Both the position numbers and the translations under genes were made by a program. DNA of 64,000 bases from Leptolyngbya ohadii IS1. GTDB lineage: Bacteria; Cyanobacteriota; Cyanobacteriia; Elainellales; Elainellaceae. The first letter of the stretch is position 1. Every line of letters begins with the position of its first letter. This document shows positions 46,058 to 55,054 of the stretch, in pieces. The stretch lies in the NCBI RefSeq assembly GCF_002215035.1, contig NZ_NKFP01000006.1:3563080-3627079 (forward strand). The letters are read 5' to 3'. The notes below the pieces were generated by a model. That model was not told where the DNA came from. It saw nothing but the letters and a program-made list of their open reading frames with translations, and did no database searches.

Positions 46058-49000
46058 CTAGCGAGGAAACCATTCATCCTGCGCCTCTTCTTTTGGATTG
46101 GTATTGCGGGACGGTGTTTCTCGCGTAAAGTTCATATGGATCGATCGGGTTTGTTCACCGTCAGATGCCACTGCCAGAATCGGGAAATCAATCATGCCGT
46201 CCTGGAAGGACATCTGGAATCGGAACGTACCATCCGGATTAAGCTGTACCGGACGACCCGCGATCGTTACCGTGGCATCAGGTTCAGTTGCGCCATAAAC
46301 AATCAGTTCGGCATCGGCAATTAGCCAGAAGCGGCGCGGACGCATCGGCGGCATGGAAGCGGAGAAACCCACGCCAGACATCATGCCAATTCCGGACATG
46401 CTCATCATGCCAACTCCGGACATCATGCCCGCGCCGGACATTGTGTAGATCGAAGGATACACGCCTACACCCGACATACCCGCCATTCCTACACCCGACA
46501 TCATGCCCAGTCCAGACAGCGTGTAGAGCGCTGCGCCAGACATTCCTGCACCCGACATCATACCGATTCCGGACATGCCCATCATGCCCACGCCAGACAT
46601 GCCAATTCCAGACATCCCAATTCCAGACATCCCAATTCCAGACATCCCTACACCGGACATCATGTACATTCCCGCACCAGACATTCCCACACCGGATTCT
46701 GTGCGGGCTGCCAATCCTGCACCAGAGGCAAACGAGCTAACCGCCTGCTGGGGAATCTGCTGCATCGAGCCATAAAGCGACCCGGCAACCCGCTGTGCTT
46801 CAACGGATTCGGACAAGCCAAAAATGCGATCGTAGATGGGATTGTCAAACGTTTTGCGTTCACCGGGCGGGGAAAGTTTCAGGAAGGTTTTGTCGCGCAG
46901 ATCAGCCTCCCACCCGATCGTCACAAACTGCTCAGAGTACCAGTCTGACGGGTAAACGGGCGGAACTCGGACAGGCAGCGATCGAGCCAGCATAATCCAG
47001 CCACCGTCATTGGTAACATAGCCAATTTCGGCAATATAGTCGCGATCGCTGAGCGGCACAGGAATATACCAGTTCCGCGCCATTTCATCGCATTCGTACT
47101 GCTGAAGGCTGTGAGGTTTCTGGCGGCTAAAGTCAATATTGGTGACATCGTAGAAGCGTAGAGCAAACCGGGTGCCTCCCTGCTGTCTTGCCTGCTCCTT
47201 CGCCTCTGCGGGTACGTCCCAATAGGCGTAAGCCCATTGCGGATCGCGGGGCAGCAGCACAATCTGGCTTTCGCCATAGCCTCCCGGCAGATCGGGCAGG
47301 TTAGCATCCACCGTTGCCAGTTCTTCGCTCGACAGATCGGACTGACCGACATCGAATCGAGTAGACTCAACCAGCGATTGAGCATCCATCTCTGCGGCGG
47401 TCTCCGGCTGCGGAATCTCGGCAGGCAGCTCATCGGTTTCCAGATCAGCTCCCCGAAAATTCACTGAAACTTCGTCTGACGGCTCATCGGAAGGTGCGCG
47501 AGACTGAGCGGCAGCCATTCCAGCCGCAGCGATCGCCCCTAAACCCGCAATTGCACCAAGCGGTAGCCCAGAGGAATCCGTTGGCGCAGGTTCAGCCACT
47601 GTTGAGGATTCGATTGTTGCAGTTTCGATTATTGGGGATTCGATAGGTTCAGATGCGATCGGCTCCACACGCTCCAGTTCTTCAATCCGTTCGGCTGCCA
47701 GCTCTTCCTCTACCGCAATCTCTTCGGGGAACTGCTCTACTGCCTCTGTGGAAGGAAACGCCACAAATTCGGCGGGCATTGGTTCTGAAGCTGACAGGTC
47801 TGGAGCGATCGCGTTTGAGGGTAAGCCGACTGCGGGCTGGACAGTTTCTGCGATTTCAACCTCCTCAAAGCCCGACTGATAAACTTCCTCGATCGCAGCC
47901 GTTTCCTCCAGCGGGACTTCCCCAACTTCCTCGATTGAAGGCTCCGCTACAGACGGTTCTGCCTCCGACCGATCGCGTAGCTCTGATAAGCCAAACAGCG
48001 CCCCTGTTCCTGCTGCCACCGCAGCCCCCCCCAATAGGGTTGGGTCGATCGACGCAGAGGGAATTGCCGGGTCGGGAGCCGCAGAAGGAATTTCTTCCAC
48101 CACCGCCGGATCGATCGTCACTATTTCATCGGGCATCGTTTCTGCCGCAGGTTCAGCGATAGGCTCCGCTATAGGGGGTGCGGGGGGAGCAGCTTCAGGA
48201 ACGTCGGGGGTTTCGGGGGGCACAACCGATCGGGCTGTGCTGGGGTTGCCCATTAATTCCAGGCGATCGGCAGACACCACAGAACCCGTGCGCTGTGCCA
48301 GGGTTGTTCCTGAAGCATCTACAGCCGGATCGGGCGCAACCGGAGGCACAACCGGAGCAGCAGAGCTGGGAGCAGCAGGCGGAATGGTATCAGTGGATCG
48401 ACGGCGCGATCGCCAGAATAAAAAGCCGCCCAGCAGCAGTGCCAGGGGCAAAAGGAGCCAGGCAAGCCAACCTGCACCCTCGCGATCTGTGGCTGCGGTA
48501 TTGGTAGGAGCGGTCGCCTCTGGAGAAGCGGTACCCGGAACGGCGGTGGCTGCGGGGGTTTCGGCTGGAGATACCGCTGGAGATGGAACTGGCGATATCG
48601 ATGGGCTGGCGATTGCATCCGGTGCAGCTGTCCCGCTTGCCGGACTGGGGGCTGTTCCTTGGGTTGGCCCGGTGGCTGAGGCAACTGCCTGTGCTTCTGC
48701 TGCTTTTGCCTGGGCGATCGTCGCTAGACCCACTGGAGCCGCAACAAACCCTAGAAAATTTTGAACTCCAGCGCTGGCGCTTCCGCGATAAACATAGCCA
48801 CGCGACTGGGAGAACGGATAGCGGGGATCGGTGGGCAGGGTGCCATGCATCGTCACGATCCGGACGTTGGGCTGGTCAAGCACTTGACTGGCGATCGCAT
48901 AGCTGATGCCATCTCGCCCCAAATCGGCAATTACAGCAGCAGTGCTATCCTGGCTCACCTGGGTTGCATTATTGCCCGTCTGAAAAGGGGCAACCTGAAA

Positions 49001-49567
49001 AACTTTGTAGTTGCGAAGTGCCAGTCGAGTATCGCTGTTTTCCGGTCGGTCTACAAAGCGAATTCTGCCGGGTGCGCCGCCCAACTGCGACCAGTCGGTA
49101 ATTTCTCCGCGAAAGATCCGGGCAAACTGCTCGAATGTAATATCCCCCCGAAATGGGTTCTCCGGTCCCACAATGATGGCAACTTTCTCGCGGGCGATCG
49201 GCACTTCCACCAAGCCCTGCGCTTTTTCTGCCTGGGTTAGGGGTCGTCCAATCGCTGCCAGATCGATCGTTCCATCTAATACGGCTCTGAGTGCTTCTGG
49301 TGTGCCCCCGGTCGCAAGGTTGACTGCTGTGCCGGGATATTGCGCCTCAAATTTTTGCTTGAGCGCCTGGTTGATCACCGCCATGCTGTCCGAGCCATCC
49401 ACCCGAACCGTTGTACCGCGCGGCACCGATTCCGGCAAAGGAAATGAAGTGGGGGATGACTGTGCCAGGGCAATATGGTGAAAAAATGCTGCCGGGAGCC
49501 AATTGGGGGCAGCAAGGGTCAAAAGCACCGACAGAGTGAAGACCGAAGAAGTTTTACCTTGCAGCAT
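46058..49567 (-). CDS. PstS-like binding domain / DUF4912 fusion protein with Met-Ser-Gly repeats
   Basis: A 1169-residue membrane protein. Residues 1-36 are a signal peptide; 45-290 form a phosphate-type periplasmic binding domain (VRVDGSDSMAVINQALKQKF, DLAAIGRPLT, GRDGISYAI). After an Ala/Pro linker comes one membrane span (about 364-386) with the basic stop WRSRRRS. A long acidic, disordered stretch (about 390-750) leads to DUF4912 (about 757-903; LPRDPQWAYAYWDVP). Residues 960-1066 are repeats of MSG[IVA]G, and a small beta domain ends the chain. The layout implies ligand binding outside and an unknown output inside. Stands alone. Confidence 0.85.
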   Translation of the reverse strand: MLQGKTSSVFTLSVLLTLAAPNWLPAAFFHHIALAQSSPTSFPLPESVPRGTTVRVDGSDSMAVINQALKQKFEAQYPGTAVNLATGGTPEALRAVLDGTIDLAAIGRPLTQAEKAQGLVEVPIAREKVAIIVGPENPFRGDITFEQFARIFRGEITDWSQLGGAPGRIRFVDRPENSDTRLALRNYKVFQVAPFQTGNNATQVSQDSTAAVIADLGRDGISYAIASQVLDQPNVRIVTMHGTLPTDPRYPFSQSRGYVYRGSASAGVQNFLGFVAAPVGLATIAQAKAAEAQAVASATGPTQGTAPSPASGTAAPDAIASPSISPVPSPAVSPAETPAATAVPGTASPEATAPTNTAATDREGAGWLAWLLLPLALLLGGFLFWRSRRRSTDTIPPAAPSSAAPVVPPVAPDPAVDASGTTLAQRTGSVVSADRLELMGNPSTARSVVPPETPDVPEAAPPAPPIAEPIAEPAAETMPDEIVTIDPAVVEEIPSAAPDPAIPSASIDPTLLGGAAVAAGTGALFGLSELRDRSEAEPSVAEPSIEEVGEVPLEETAAIEEVYQSGFEEVEIAETVQPAVGLPSNAIAPDLSASEPMPAEFVAFPSTEAVEQFPEEIAVEEELAAERIEELERVEPIASEPIESPIIETATIESSTVAEPAPTDSSGLPLGAIAGLGAIAAAGMAAAQSRAPSDEPSDEVSVNFRGADLETDELPAEIPQPETAAEMDAQSLVESTRFDVGQSDLSSEELATVDANLPDLPGGYGESQIVLLPRDPQWAYAYWDVPAEAKEQARQQGGTRFALRFYDVTNIDFSRQKPHSLQQYECDEMARNWYIPVPLSDRDYIAEIGYVTNDGGWIMLARSLPVRVPPVYPSDWYSEQFVTIGWEADLRDKTFLKLSPPGERKTFDNPIYDRIFGLSESVEAQRVAGSLYGSMQQIPQQAVSSFASGAGLAARTESGVGMSGAGMYMMSGVGMSGIGMSGIGMSGIGMSGVGMMGMSGIGMMSGAGMSGAALYTLSGLGMMSGVGMAGMSGVGVYPSIYTMSGAGMMSGVGMMSMSGIGMMSGVGFSASMPPMRPRRFWLIADAELIVYGATEPDATVTIAGRPVQLNPDGTFRFQMSFQDGMIDFPILAVASDGEQTRSIHMNFTRETPSRNTNPKEEAQDEWFPR
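46373..46690. repeat. 15-base coding minisatellite (Met-Ser-Gly repeats)
   Basis: The DNA encodes about 20 units of GMSG[IVA] with occasional M or Y insertions. The centre, 46600-46655, has near-identical copies of CCAATTCCAGACATC (plus strand). It lies in the frame of the DUF4912 fusion gene. Confidence 0.9.
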
Positions 49568-49873
49568 TGGATAAAGTTAAGGTGAGCCAACCCGATGATT
49601 ACGTTAACTTTTGCAAAAGATGTGCTGATTATATAGCTCTTGTCAAGGATTGCGATCCGCTAAAATCATGCAAAAATTTGCTCACAATTCAATGCCTTCG
49701 GCAATAGCGACTGTGCTGAAGCTTGAATCCGCGAGTTTGCTAATTAATGATTAGAAATCCATATCTTATAAACCCGATCGCTCCAGCAATAAACATCCCA
49801 ACAGATATCCCAATGCGCGTTTACTCCAGCAAACATTTATTCCGGTGAGCAGGTTCGATCGCAGGTTCGATCG
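49568..49873. other. intergenic region with 12-base tandem duplication
   Basis: 306 bases with no gene. GCAGGTTCGATC is repeated exactly at 49849-49860 and 49861-49872, just before the stop codon of the next minus-strand gene. The promoter of the DUF4912 fusion gene should lie at its left. Confidence 0.6.
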
Positions 49874-50533
49874 CTAGTGTGGCGGGTGGGAGCGGGATAC
49901 CGATTGGGAACTGCTGATTCGCGATGGAGGAACGGAGGTTGGCAGCGATGTCCTCGACGTTGTACGCAGGGCTAATCGCATCGGAATTGCTGCTGGATCT
50001 TTTAGAGAAGATCGATCGCGCCTGGATCTAAAATCCGGTGTGGGATCAGATGCATTTTGGGGTTCGCCATGTTCGCCTCTGGATTCAGATTCTCGCTCCT
50101 CCAAGGAATTTGTTTCCACCAGGCTTAATAGTCCCAGAATTAAACTGCACAGCAGGAGAGCCGCACCGCAGGTAAACAGCAGCAGCGAAATTGGGATCAG
50201 GCGATCGAGCAAAATCAGCGTGCGAAGTGCCAGCAACAGCGTACTGCTCGTACAGAGAATGAGCGCACCATTTGCACTCCAGCCAGCAATCCGAACCAGG
50301 CGATAGGAATGTCGCAGCAGACGCAACTGTGCTTTGAGCTGCATGAAACGCGCCGGAGCAAGCGATCTGACTCCATTCACTGCCTCTGCATGAAGGGGCT
50401 TGAGCAGTCGAAGTTGAGCCGCGATCGCTCCTTGCCGAAGCATTAACCCAATCACTACACTGCCGCAGAACGCCATCATCAGCAATGAGTTGAGCATGAG
50501 TTGAATGAGCTGCGAGGTTTGATCAATGCTCAT
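49874..50533 (-). CDS. membrane protein, DUF2721-like
   Basis: A 219-residue protein with three predicted spans (about residues 13-33, 82-105 and 113-138) and a basic loop between the first and second (KAQLRLLRHSYRLVRIAGWS). This layout resembles the DUF2721 family, common in cyanobacteria; the match is by overall pattern only. The last 70 residues are a disordered Ser/Arg/Pro tail ending SVSRSHPPH, which may be a translated repeat-rich extension. Alone, opposite in direction to the gene at 51042. Confidence 0.6.
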   Translation of the reverse strand: MSIDQTSQLIQLMLNSLLMMAFCGSVVIGLMLRQGAIAAQLRLLKPLHAEAVNGVRSLAPARFMQLKAQLRLLRHSYRLVRIAGWSANGALILCTSSTLLLALRTLILLDRLIPISLLLFTCGAALLLCSLILGLLSLVETNSLEERESESRGEHGEPQNASDPTPDFRSRRDRSSLKDPAAIPMRLALRTTSRTSLPTSVPPSRISSSQSVSRSHPPH

Positions 50534-51041
50534 GGTGATTTTCTCAGAGAATTTCTCGAACGACGATGGATAAGCGAAGGGGCTAATGCCAAACAGCTAA
50601 CCAGCAGCAAACGGTACAGGGACAGCGCAGGGAATAAATCACAGGATCGGGGCGGGATCTTCACAGGCACAGGGATATCATCACAGGCACAGAGCGCAAT
50701 GACAGGCAGATAATACCAGGAGGCAGAATTTCAGACAAAACAACTAACCAACTGTCTAACCAAACTGTCTAACCAAAGGGTGTAGCCAAACTGTCCAGCC
50801 AAAACACAAAACGATTTTAGTACATTTGTATTAAATTAGTATTGCAGCAATTCTCAATTCAGATAAATTTTTCTTGCTGGCATTTCGCCCCGATTGCAGG
50901 ACTGACTCGAAACCTGGATCGAAATAGGACTACGATCGTGAGAGATTCTGGCGTGAAGGATTCTCATTAAACTCTTCAGGAATAAGCTGGGATCGAGACG
51001 TGCAAAGCCCGCGAATCAACGTGGCAAAGGATGAAAACCCT
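50534..51041. other. intergenic region with short repeats
   Basis: 508 bases without a gene. TCACAGGCACAG appears twice at about 50662-50690, and ACTGTCTAACCAAA-like units three to four times at about 50747-50805. AT-rich from 50810 to 50870. It holds the two divergent promoters. Confidence 0.5.
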
Positions 51042-51479
51042 ATGCGAACAACAAATGATTCTGGGTCAGAGCCAGATGACCTTCCCGAGAACTTGAGCGA
51101 ATTCGATCTGCAAGATCCCCAATTTGAACGGCAGGTGCAGCGGCTTCATCAGCTCACGGTGTACGGCAGATGGCTGTTGGTCGGTCTACTCTGGCTCACG
51201 ATCGCGCCCCTTTGCCTCTGGCATTTGCGATCGGAATTTGCCCTCTGGCACGACTATTTCACCTGGACTGCCGTTCGCTATAGCCTGGCATACAACCGAT
51301 TTGCCACTGCTGGACTCGCAGTTTGCATTGGCATGACTATTTCTACCCTGATTTGGCAAAGCCGCAACTTGCTCTGGAAACTACCCGCTTCAGAGCGAAA
51401 ACGTCTTGAACGTCAGGTTCTACAAATTCGCCGCAAAGGAAAGCGCCATATCCTCTGGAAGTGGGTTTGCAGCCCCTAA
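51042..51479 (+). CDS. two-span membrane protein, hypothetical
   Basis: A 145-residue protein I do not recognise. The N-terminal 45 residues are acidic (SEPDDLPENLSEFDLQDPQ), then a short amphipathic helix, two spans (about residues 48-68 and 85-108) and a strongly basic cytoplasmic end (SERKRLERQVLQIRRKGKRH). ATG 51042 follows AAAGGA at about 11 bases; GTG 51000 is a possible longer start. The two spans with a basic tail suggest a small inner-membrane protein. Confidence 0.65.
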   Translation: MRTTNDSGSEPDDLPENLSEFDLQDPQFERQVQRLHQLTVYGRWLLVGLLWLTIAPLCLWHLRSEFALWHDYFTWTAVRYSLAYNRFATAGLAVCIGMTISTLIWQSRNLLWKLPASERKRLERQVLQIRRKGKRHILWKWVCSP

Positions 51480-51736
51480 ACCAGTTGCTCCACTAGCTGC
51501 AAGCTCAGTCTTTAATTCAGCGTGGATGTAATTTGGATCACATCGGTTAGATCGATCCCCCTGTTGACGACGCCCTCCCCTGATGTCCTATTCTCTGTAG
51601 GCGATCGCGCTTTCACAATTCGTAAATAGTTTATGGCATCTGCTGTCATCGTTCGGGGGTTACAGAAATCCGACTGAATCGATGGCTGCGTGGGTAATAT
51701 TTGCGAGTTGTGCTGCTAATTGTTCTCAGGTAGTGA

Positions 51737-53062
51737 GTGAGTGACATGGGAAATCGAATCAGTCTCAAGCAGTCCGCTCATGAGCTTGGGCGGCAGCTTA
51801 GCCAGAAATTTTGCTTTGTGAAGCATTTTCTTCAAGGGCTTTTTGTCGATCGTCTAACCAATTCATTCAATAACCGATTTGCAAAAGGGCTGCGTCGGCT
51901 CCGGTGGATTTCACTGTTGAGCCTGGGAATGGCGATCGCTCTCCTGCTCAAGTTCCCGATGGCGGCAGCAGCGCAGGCAGTCCAGAGTGCAAGAATTACT
52001 AATCCACCTCCCACAGAAATCCGGGGCGTCTGGCTCACCAACGTGGATAGCGATGTGCTGTTCTCGCGAGACAATTTGCGGCGGGCAATGCAGCGGCTCG
52101 AACGGCTCAATTTCAACACTGTCTACCCCACCGTCTGGCAAAGCGGCTACACCCTCTACCCCAGCAAAGTGGCAGAAGCGGCAACGGGTATTAAGGTAGA
52201 TCCAGAGCCAGGTCTTAAAGGACGAGACATGCTGGCAGAGGCAGTCGAATTCGGGCACAATCGCGGCTTGGCGGTCATTCCCTGGTTTGAGTTTGGCTTA
52301 ATGGCTCCGGCAGAATCGGAACTGGTCAAGCGCCATCCCCAGTGGGTCTTGAGTCGGCGAGACGGTAGCCAGACGTTCAACATGCATGGCGAAGATCGAT
52401 CGGTCTGGCTGAATCCGGCTCATCCAGAAGTACAAAAGCTGCTGGTCGATCTCGTCACCGAAGTCGTTGAAAAATACGATATTGAAGGCATTCAGTTTGA
52501 CGATCACTTTGGCACCCCTACCGAATTGGGCTACGACAGCTACACCCAGCAGCTTTACCGCCAGGAAACGGGCAAAACGCCGCCCACCAATCCCCGTGAT
52601 GCCGACTGGATGCGCTGGCGAGCCACCAAAGTCTCCGACCTGATGGTGAAAATCTACTCTGCCGTCAAAACCCGCAAGCCCGACTGCCTGGTTTCCCTGT
52701 CGCCCAACCCCAGAGACTTCGCCTACCAAAACTACCTGCAAGACTGGTATAGCTGGCAGCGGCTCGGCTTCCTCGATGAGCTGATTGTGCAGGTTTACCG
52801 CAGCGACCTGAACCGATTCCTCAGCGAACTCGATCGCCCTGAACTGCGGCGTGTCCGCGATCGAATTCCCGTTGGCATCGGCATCCTCACGGGTTTAAGA
52901 GTTCGCCCTGTTGAAACCCGAAGCATCATTGAGCAAGTGCGCGTGACCCGCGATCGACGCTTTGCGGGAGTGTCCTTCTTCTTCTACGAAACCCTGGGCG
53001 ATCGGGATGGCTCGCTCCAGAATTTGTTTCCTAATCCAGCGATGAGACCGGAGAGGGCGTAG
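51737..53062 (+). CDS. GHL10 / family 10-like glycosyl hydrolase
   Basis: A 441-residue hydrolase of the DUF187/YngK group. A signal-anchor (about residues 58-80; LLSLGMAIALLLKFPMAAAA) is followed by the TIM-barrel domain: EIRGVWLTNVDSDVL, FNTVYPTVWQSGYTLYP, IPWFEFGL, DIEGIQFDDHFG and SFFFYETLGDRDG. The acid cluster in IQFDDHF is the probable active site. Family members act on cell-wall or exopolysaccharide glycans. Start may be GTG 51737 or ATG 51746. Lies 42 bases ahead of mutL. Confidence 0.9.
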   Translation: MSDMGNRISLKQSAHELGRQLSQKFCFVKHFLQGLFVDRLTNSFNNRFAKGLRRLRWISLLSLGMAIALLLKFPMAAAAQAVQSARITNPPPTEIRGVWLTNVDSDVLFSRDNLRRAMQRLERLNFNTVYPTVWQSGYTLYPSKVAEAATGIKVDPEPGLKGRDMLAEAVEFGHNRGLAVIPWFEFGLMAPAESELVKRHPQWVLSRRDGSQTFNMHGEDRSVWLNPAHPEVQKLLVDLVTEVVEKYDIEGIQFDDHFGTPTELGYDSYTQQLYRQETGKTPPTNPRDADWMRWRATKVSDLMVKIYSAVKTRKPDCLVSLSPNPRDFAYQNYLQDWYSWQRLGFLDELIVQVYRSDLNRFLSELDRPELRRVRDRIPVGIGILTGLRVRPVETRSIIEQVRVTRDRRFAGVSFFFYETLGDRDGSLQNLFPNPAMRPERA

Positions 53063-53104
53063 CCAGGCAGCACACATCCCACTCCCGTCATCTAAACTGG
53101 GGTC

Positions 53105-54796
53105 ATGGCTAAAATTCAGCTACTCCCCGATGACGTGGTGCATCTAATCGCGGCGGGTGAGGTCATTGACTCCCTAGCGGCGGTGGTGCGCGAACTGGCA
53201 GAAAATGCGCTGGATGCGGGTGCGACCCGGATCACGGTTTCCATGTGGGCAGACAAATGGCGGGTGCGCGTGGCGGATAATGGCTGTGGCATGGCGCTGG
53301 CGGATTTGCAGCAGGCAGCCCAACCCCACACGACGAGTAAAATTCAGACCAGTCTAGATCTGTGGCAGATTAGCAGTCTGGGATTCCGAGGCGAGGCATT
53401 ACACAGTCTGGCGCAGTTGAGCGATCTAGAGATTTGTAGCCGTTTGCCGGAAGAAGATGCCGGATGGCGGGTGAGCTACAGTCCTCAAGGGGAAACGCTT
53501 CAAGCAGAAGCGATCGCCCAGGCTCCCGGTACGATCGTCACAGTCAGTAATCTGTTTGGCAGATGGTTGCCCCGGCGTCAGGGATTGCCTTCTCCCGCCC
53601 AGCAGTTGCGCCTGATTCAATTGACGATTCAGCAGCTTGCCCTCTGTCATCCCCACGTGACCTGGCAGGTGGAGCAAAACGATCGCCCCTGGTTTGCCCT
53701 CAGCGGTGGAGCCTCGACTCGGCAAATTCTGCCGCAGGTTTTGCGCGATGTGCAGATGGGCGATTTGCAGGATCTAAAGCTGCATCTGCCGGAACAGTAT
53801 GGCGCTGAAGATAGCTTTTTGAGCGGTTCGCTTTATGTGCTGGTAGGTTTGCCCGATCGCTGCCATCGTCATCGCCCAGACTGGATTAAGGTCGCGGTGA
53901 ATGGACGAACGGTGCGCGTACCCGAACTGGAGCAGAGCATTCTGGCAAGCTTTCGGAGGACGCTGCCCCGCGATCGGTTTCCGGTGTGCTTTGTGCATCT
54001 GCGCCTGACGCCGGATCAAATTGACTGGAATCGCCATCCGGCAAAGGCAGAAATTTATTTGCATCAGGTCGATCGCTGGCAAAAGCAGGTGATGCGATCG
54101 ATCGATCGGGCACTGCGCCTGAGTGAAGCCACCCTCCCGGATGCAGCATACTCGGCAGCGCTGGGACAAATTATCAAAGCAGCGGAAGCAGGAGGCACCT
54201 ACGGCGATAATCCGCCCGAACCGACTCCCGACCCACCTGAGCCAGAACTGCCTCTAGTTGAACTGAAGGCGATCGCCCAGGTTCACGGGCTGTATATTCT
54301 GGTGGAGCATCCGACGGGAGTTTGGCTGGTAGAGCAGCATATCGCCCATGAGCGGATTCTCTACGAGCAGCTCTGCGAAAAATGGCAGATAGTCACGCTC
54401 GATCCACCTTTAATTCTGGAAGGACTGTCGCCCAGTCAGCTTGAACAGCTTCAGCGGATTGGCATTGACACGGAGCCGTTTGGCGATCGACTCTGGGCAG
54501 TGCGAACCGTTCCGGAAATTCTGGCATCGCGAGCGGACTGTGCGGCGGCGATCGTGGAACTGAGCCTGGGCGGCAATCTGGAGGCAGCGCTGGTGGCAAC
54601 TGCCTGTCGAGCCGCGATCCGCAACGGCACACCCCTGAGCCAGGAAGAGATGCAGCAGCTTATTGATCAGTGGCAGAAAACCCGCCATCCGCGCACCTGC
54701 CCCCACGGTCGTCCGATTTTTTTACCATTGGAGGAATCCAGCCTGTCTCGCTTTTTCCGCCGCCATTGGGTGATCGGCAAGAGCCACGGTATTTAA
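53105..54796 (+). CDS. mutL: DNA mismatch repair protein MutL
   Basis: A 563-residue repair ATPase. The GHKL motifs are ELAENALDAGATRI, VADNGCGM and SLGFRGEALHSLAQL. The C-terminal domain keeps the endonuclease set: EQHIAHERILYE (the DQHAx2Ex4E site with Glu for the first Asp), ACRAAIRNGTPL and CPHGRPI. A Pro-rich linker (about 365-385) joins the halves. So this should be a nicking MutL, as expected where no MutH exists. Starts directly after the GHL10 gene in the same direction. Confidence 0.95.
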   Translation: MAKIQLLPDDVVHLIAAGEVIDSLAAVVRELAENALDAGATRITVSMWADKWRVRVADNGCGMALADLQQAAQPHTTSKIQTSLDLWQISSLGFRGEALHSLAQLSDLEICSRLPEEDAGWRVSYSPQGETLQAEAIAQAPGTIVTVSNLFGRWLPRRQGLPSPAQQLRLIQLTIQQLALCHPHVTWQVEQNDRPWFALSGGASTRQILPQVLRDVQMGDLQDLKLHLPEQYGAEDSFLSGSLYVLVGLPDRCHRHRPDWIKVAVNGRTVRVPELEQSILASFRRTLPRDRFPVCFVHLRLTPDQIDWNRHPAKAEIYLHQVDRWQKQVMRSIDRALRLSEATLPDAAYSAALGQIIKAAEAGGTYGDNPPEPTPDPPEPELPLVELKAIAQVHGLYILVEHPTGVWLVEQHIAHERILYEQLCEKWQIVTLDPPLILEGLSPSQLEQLQRIGIDTEPFGDRLWAVRTVPEILASRADCAAAIVELSLGGNLEAALVATACRAAIRNGTPLSQEEMQQLIDQWQKTRHPRTCPHGRPIFLPLEESSLSRFFRRHWVIGKSHGI

Positions 54797-55054
54797 GGTC
54801 GCCTTTAAAGTCTCGAAACGACGATCGCCAAAGCTTTCCTCCTGCACTCTGCCGCAAGGCGATCCCTTCAGTTCATCCGCCTGGGGGAAGTAGGAACGGG
54901 GGCGGGTGAGCCACGCTAAACGAGGAAGCAGCAATTCCCACGGTGAGCCTCTCTACGGTGAGCATTTGCTGAATTCCCCTGAGAGCAGGGCGATCGCAAT
55001 CAGCAGTTATTTCCTAGCAGGCATTTACGATGCGGGAAGACTGCGAGGCAACCC

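Noticed and set aside
46373-46690. Regularly spaced repeats resembling a CRISPR array
   Set aside because: The period is 15 bases, it is in frame and encodes Met-Ser-Gly units; there are no spacers and no cas genes.
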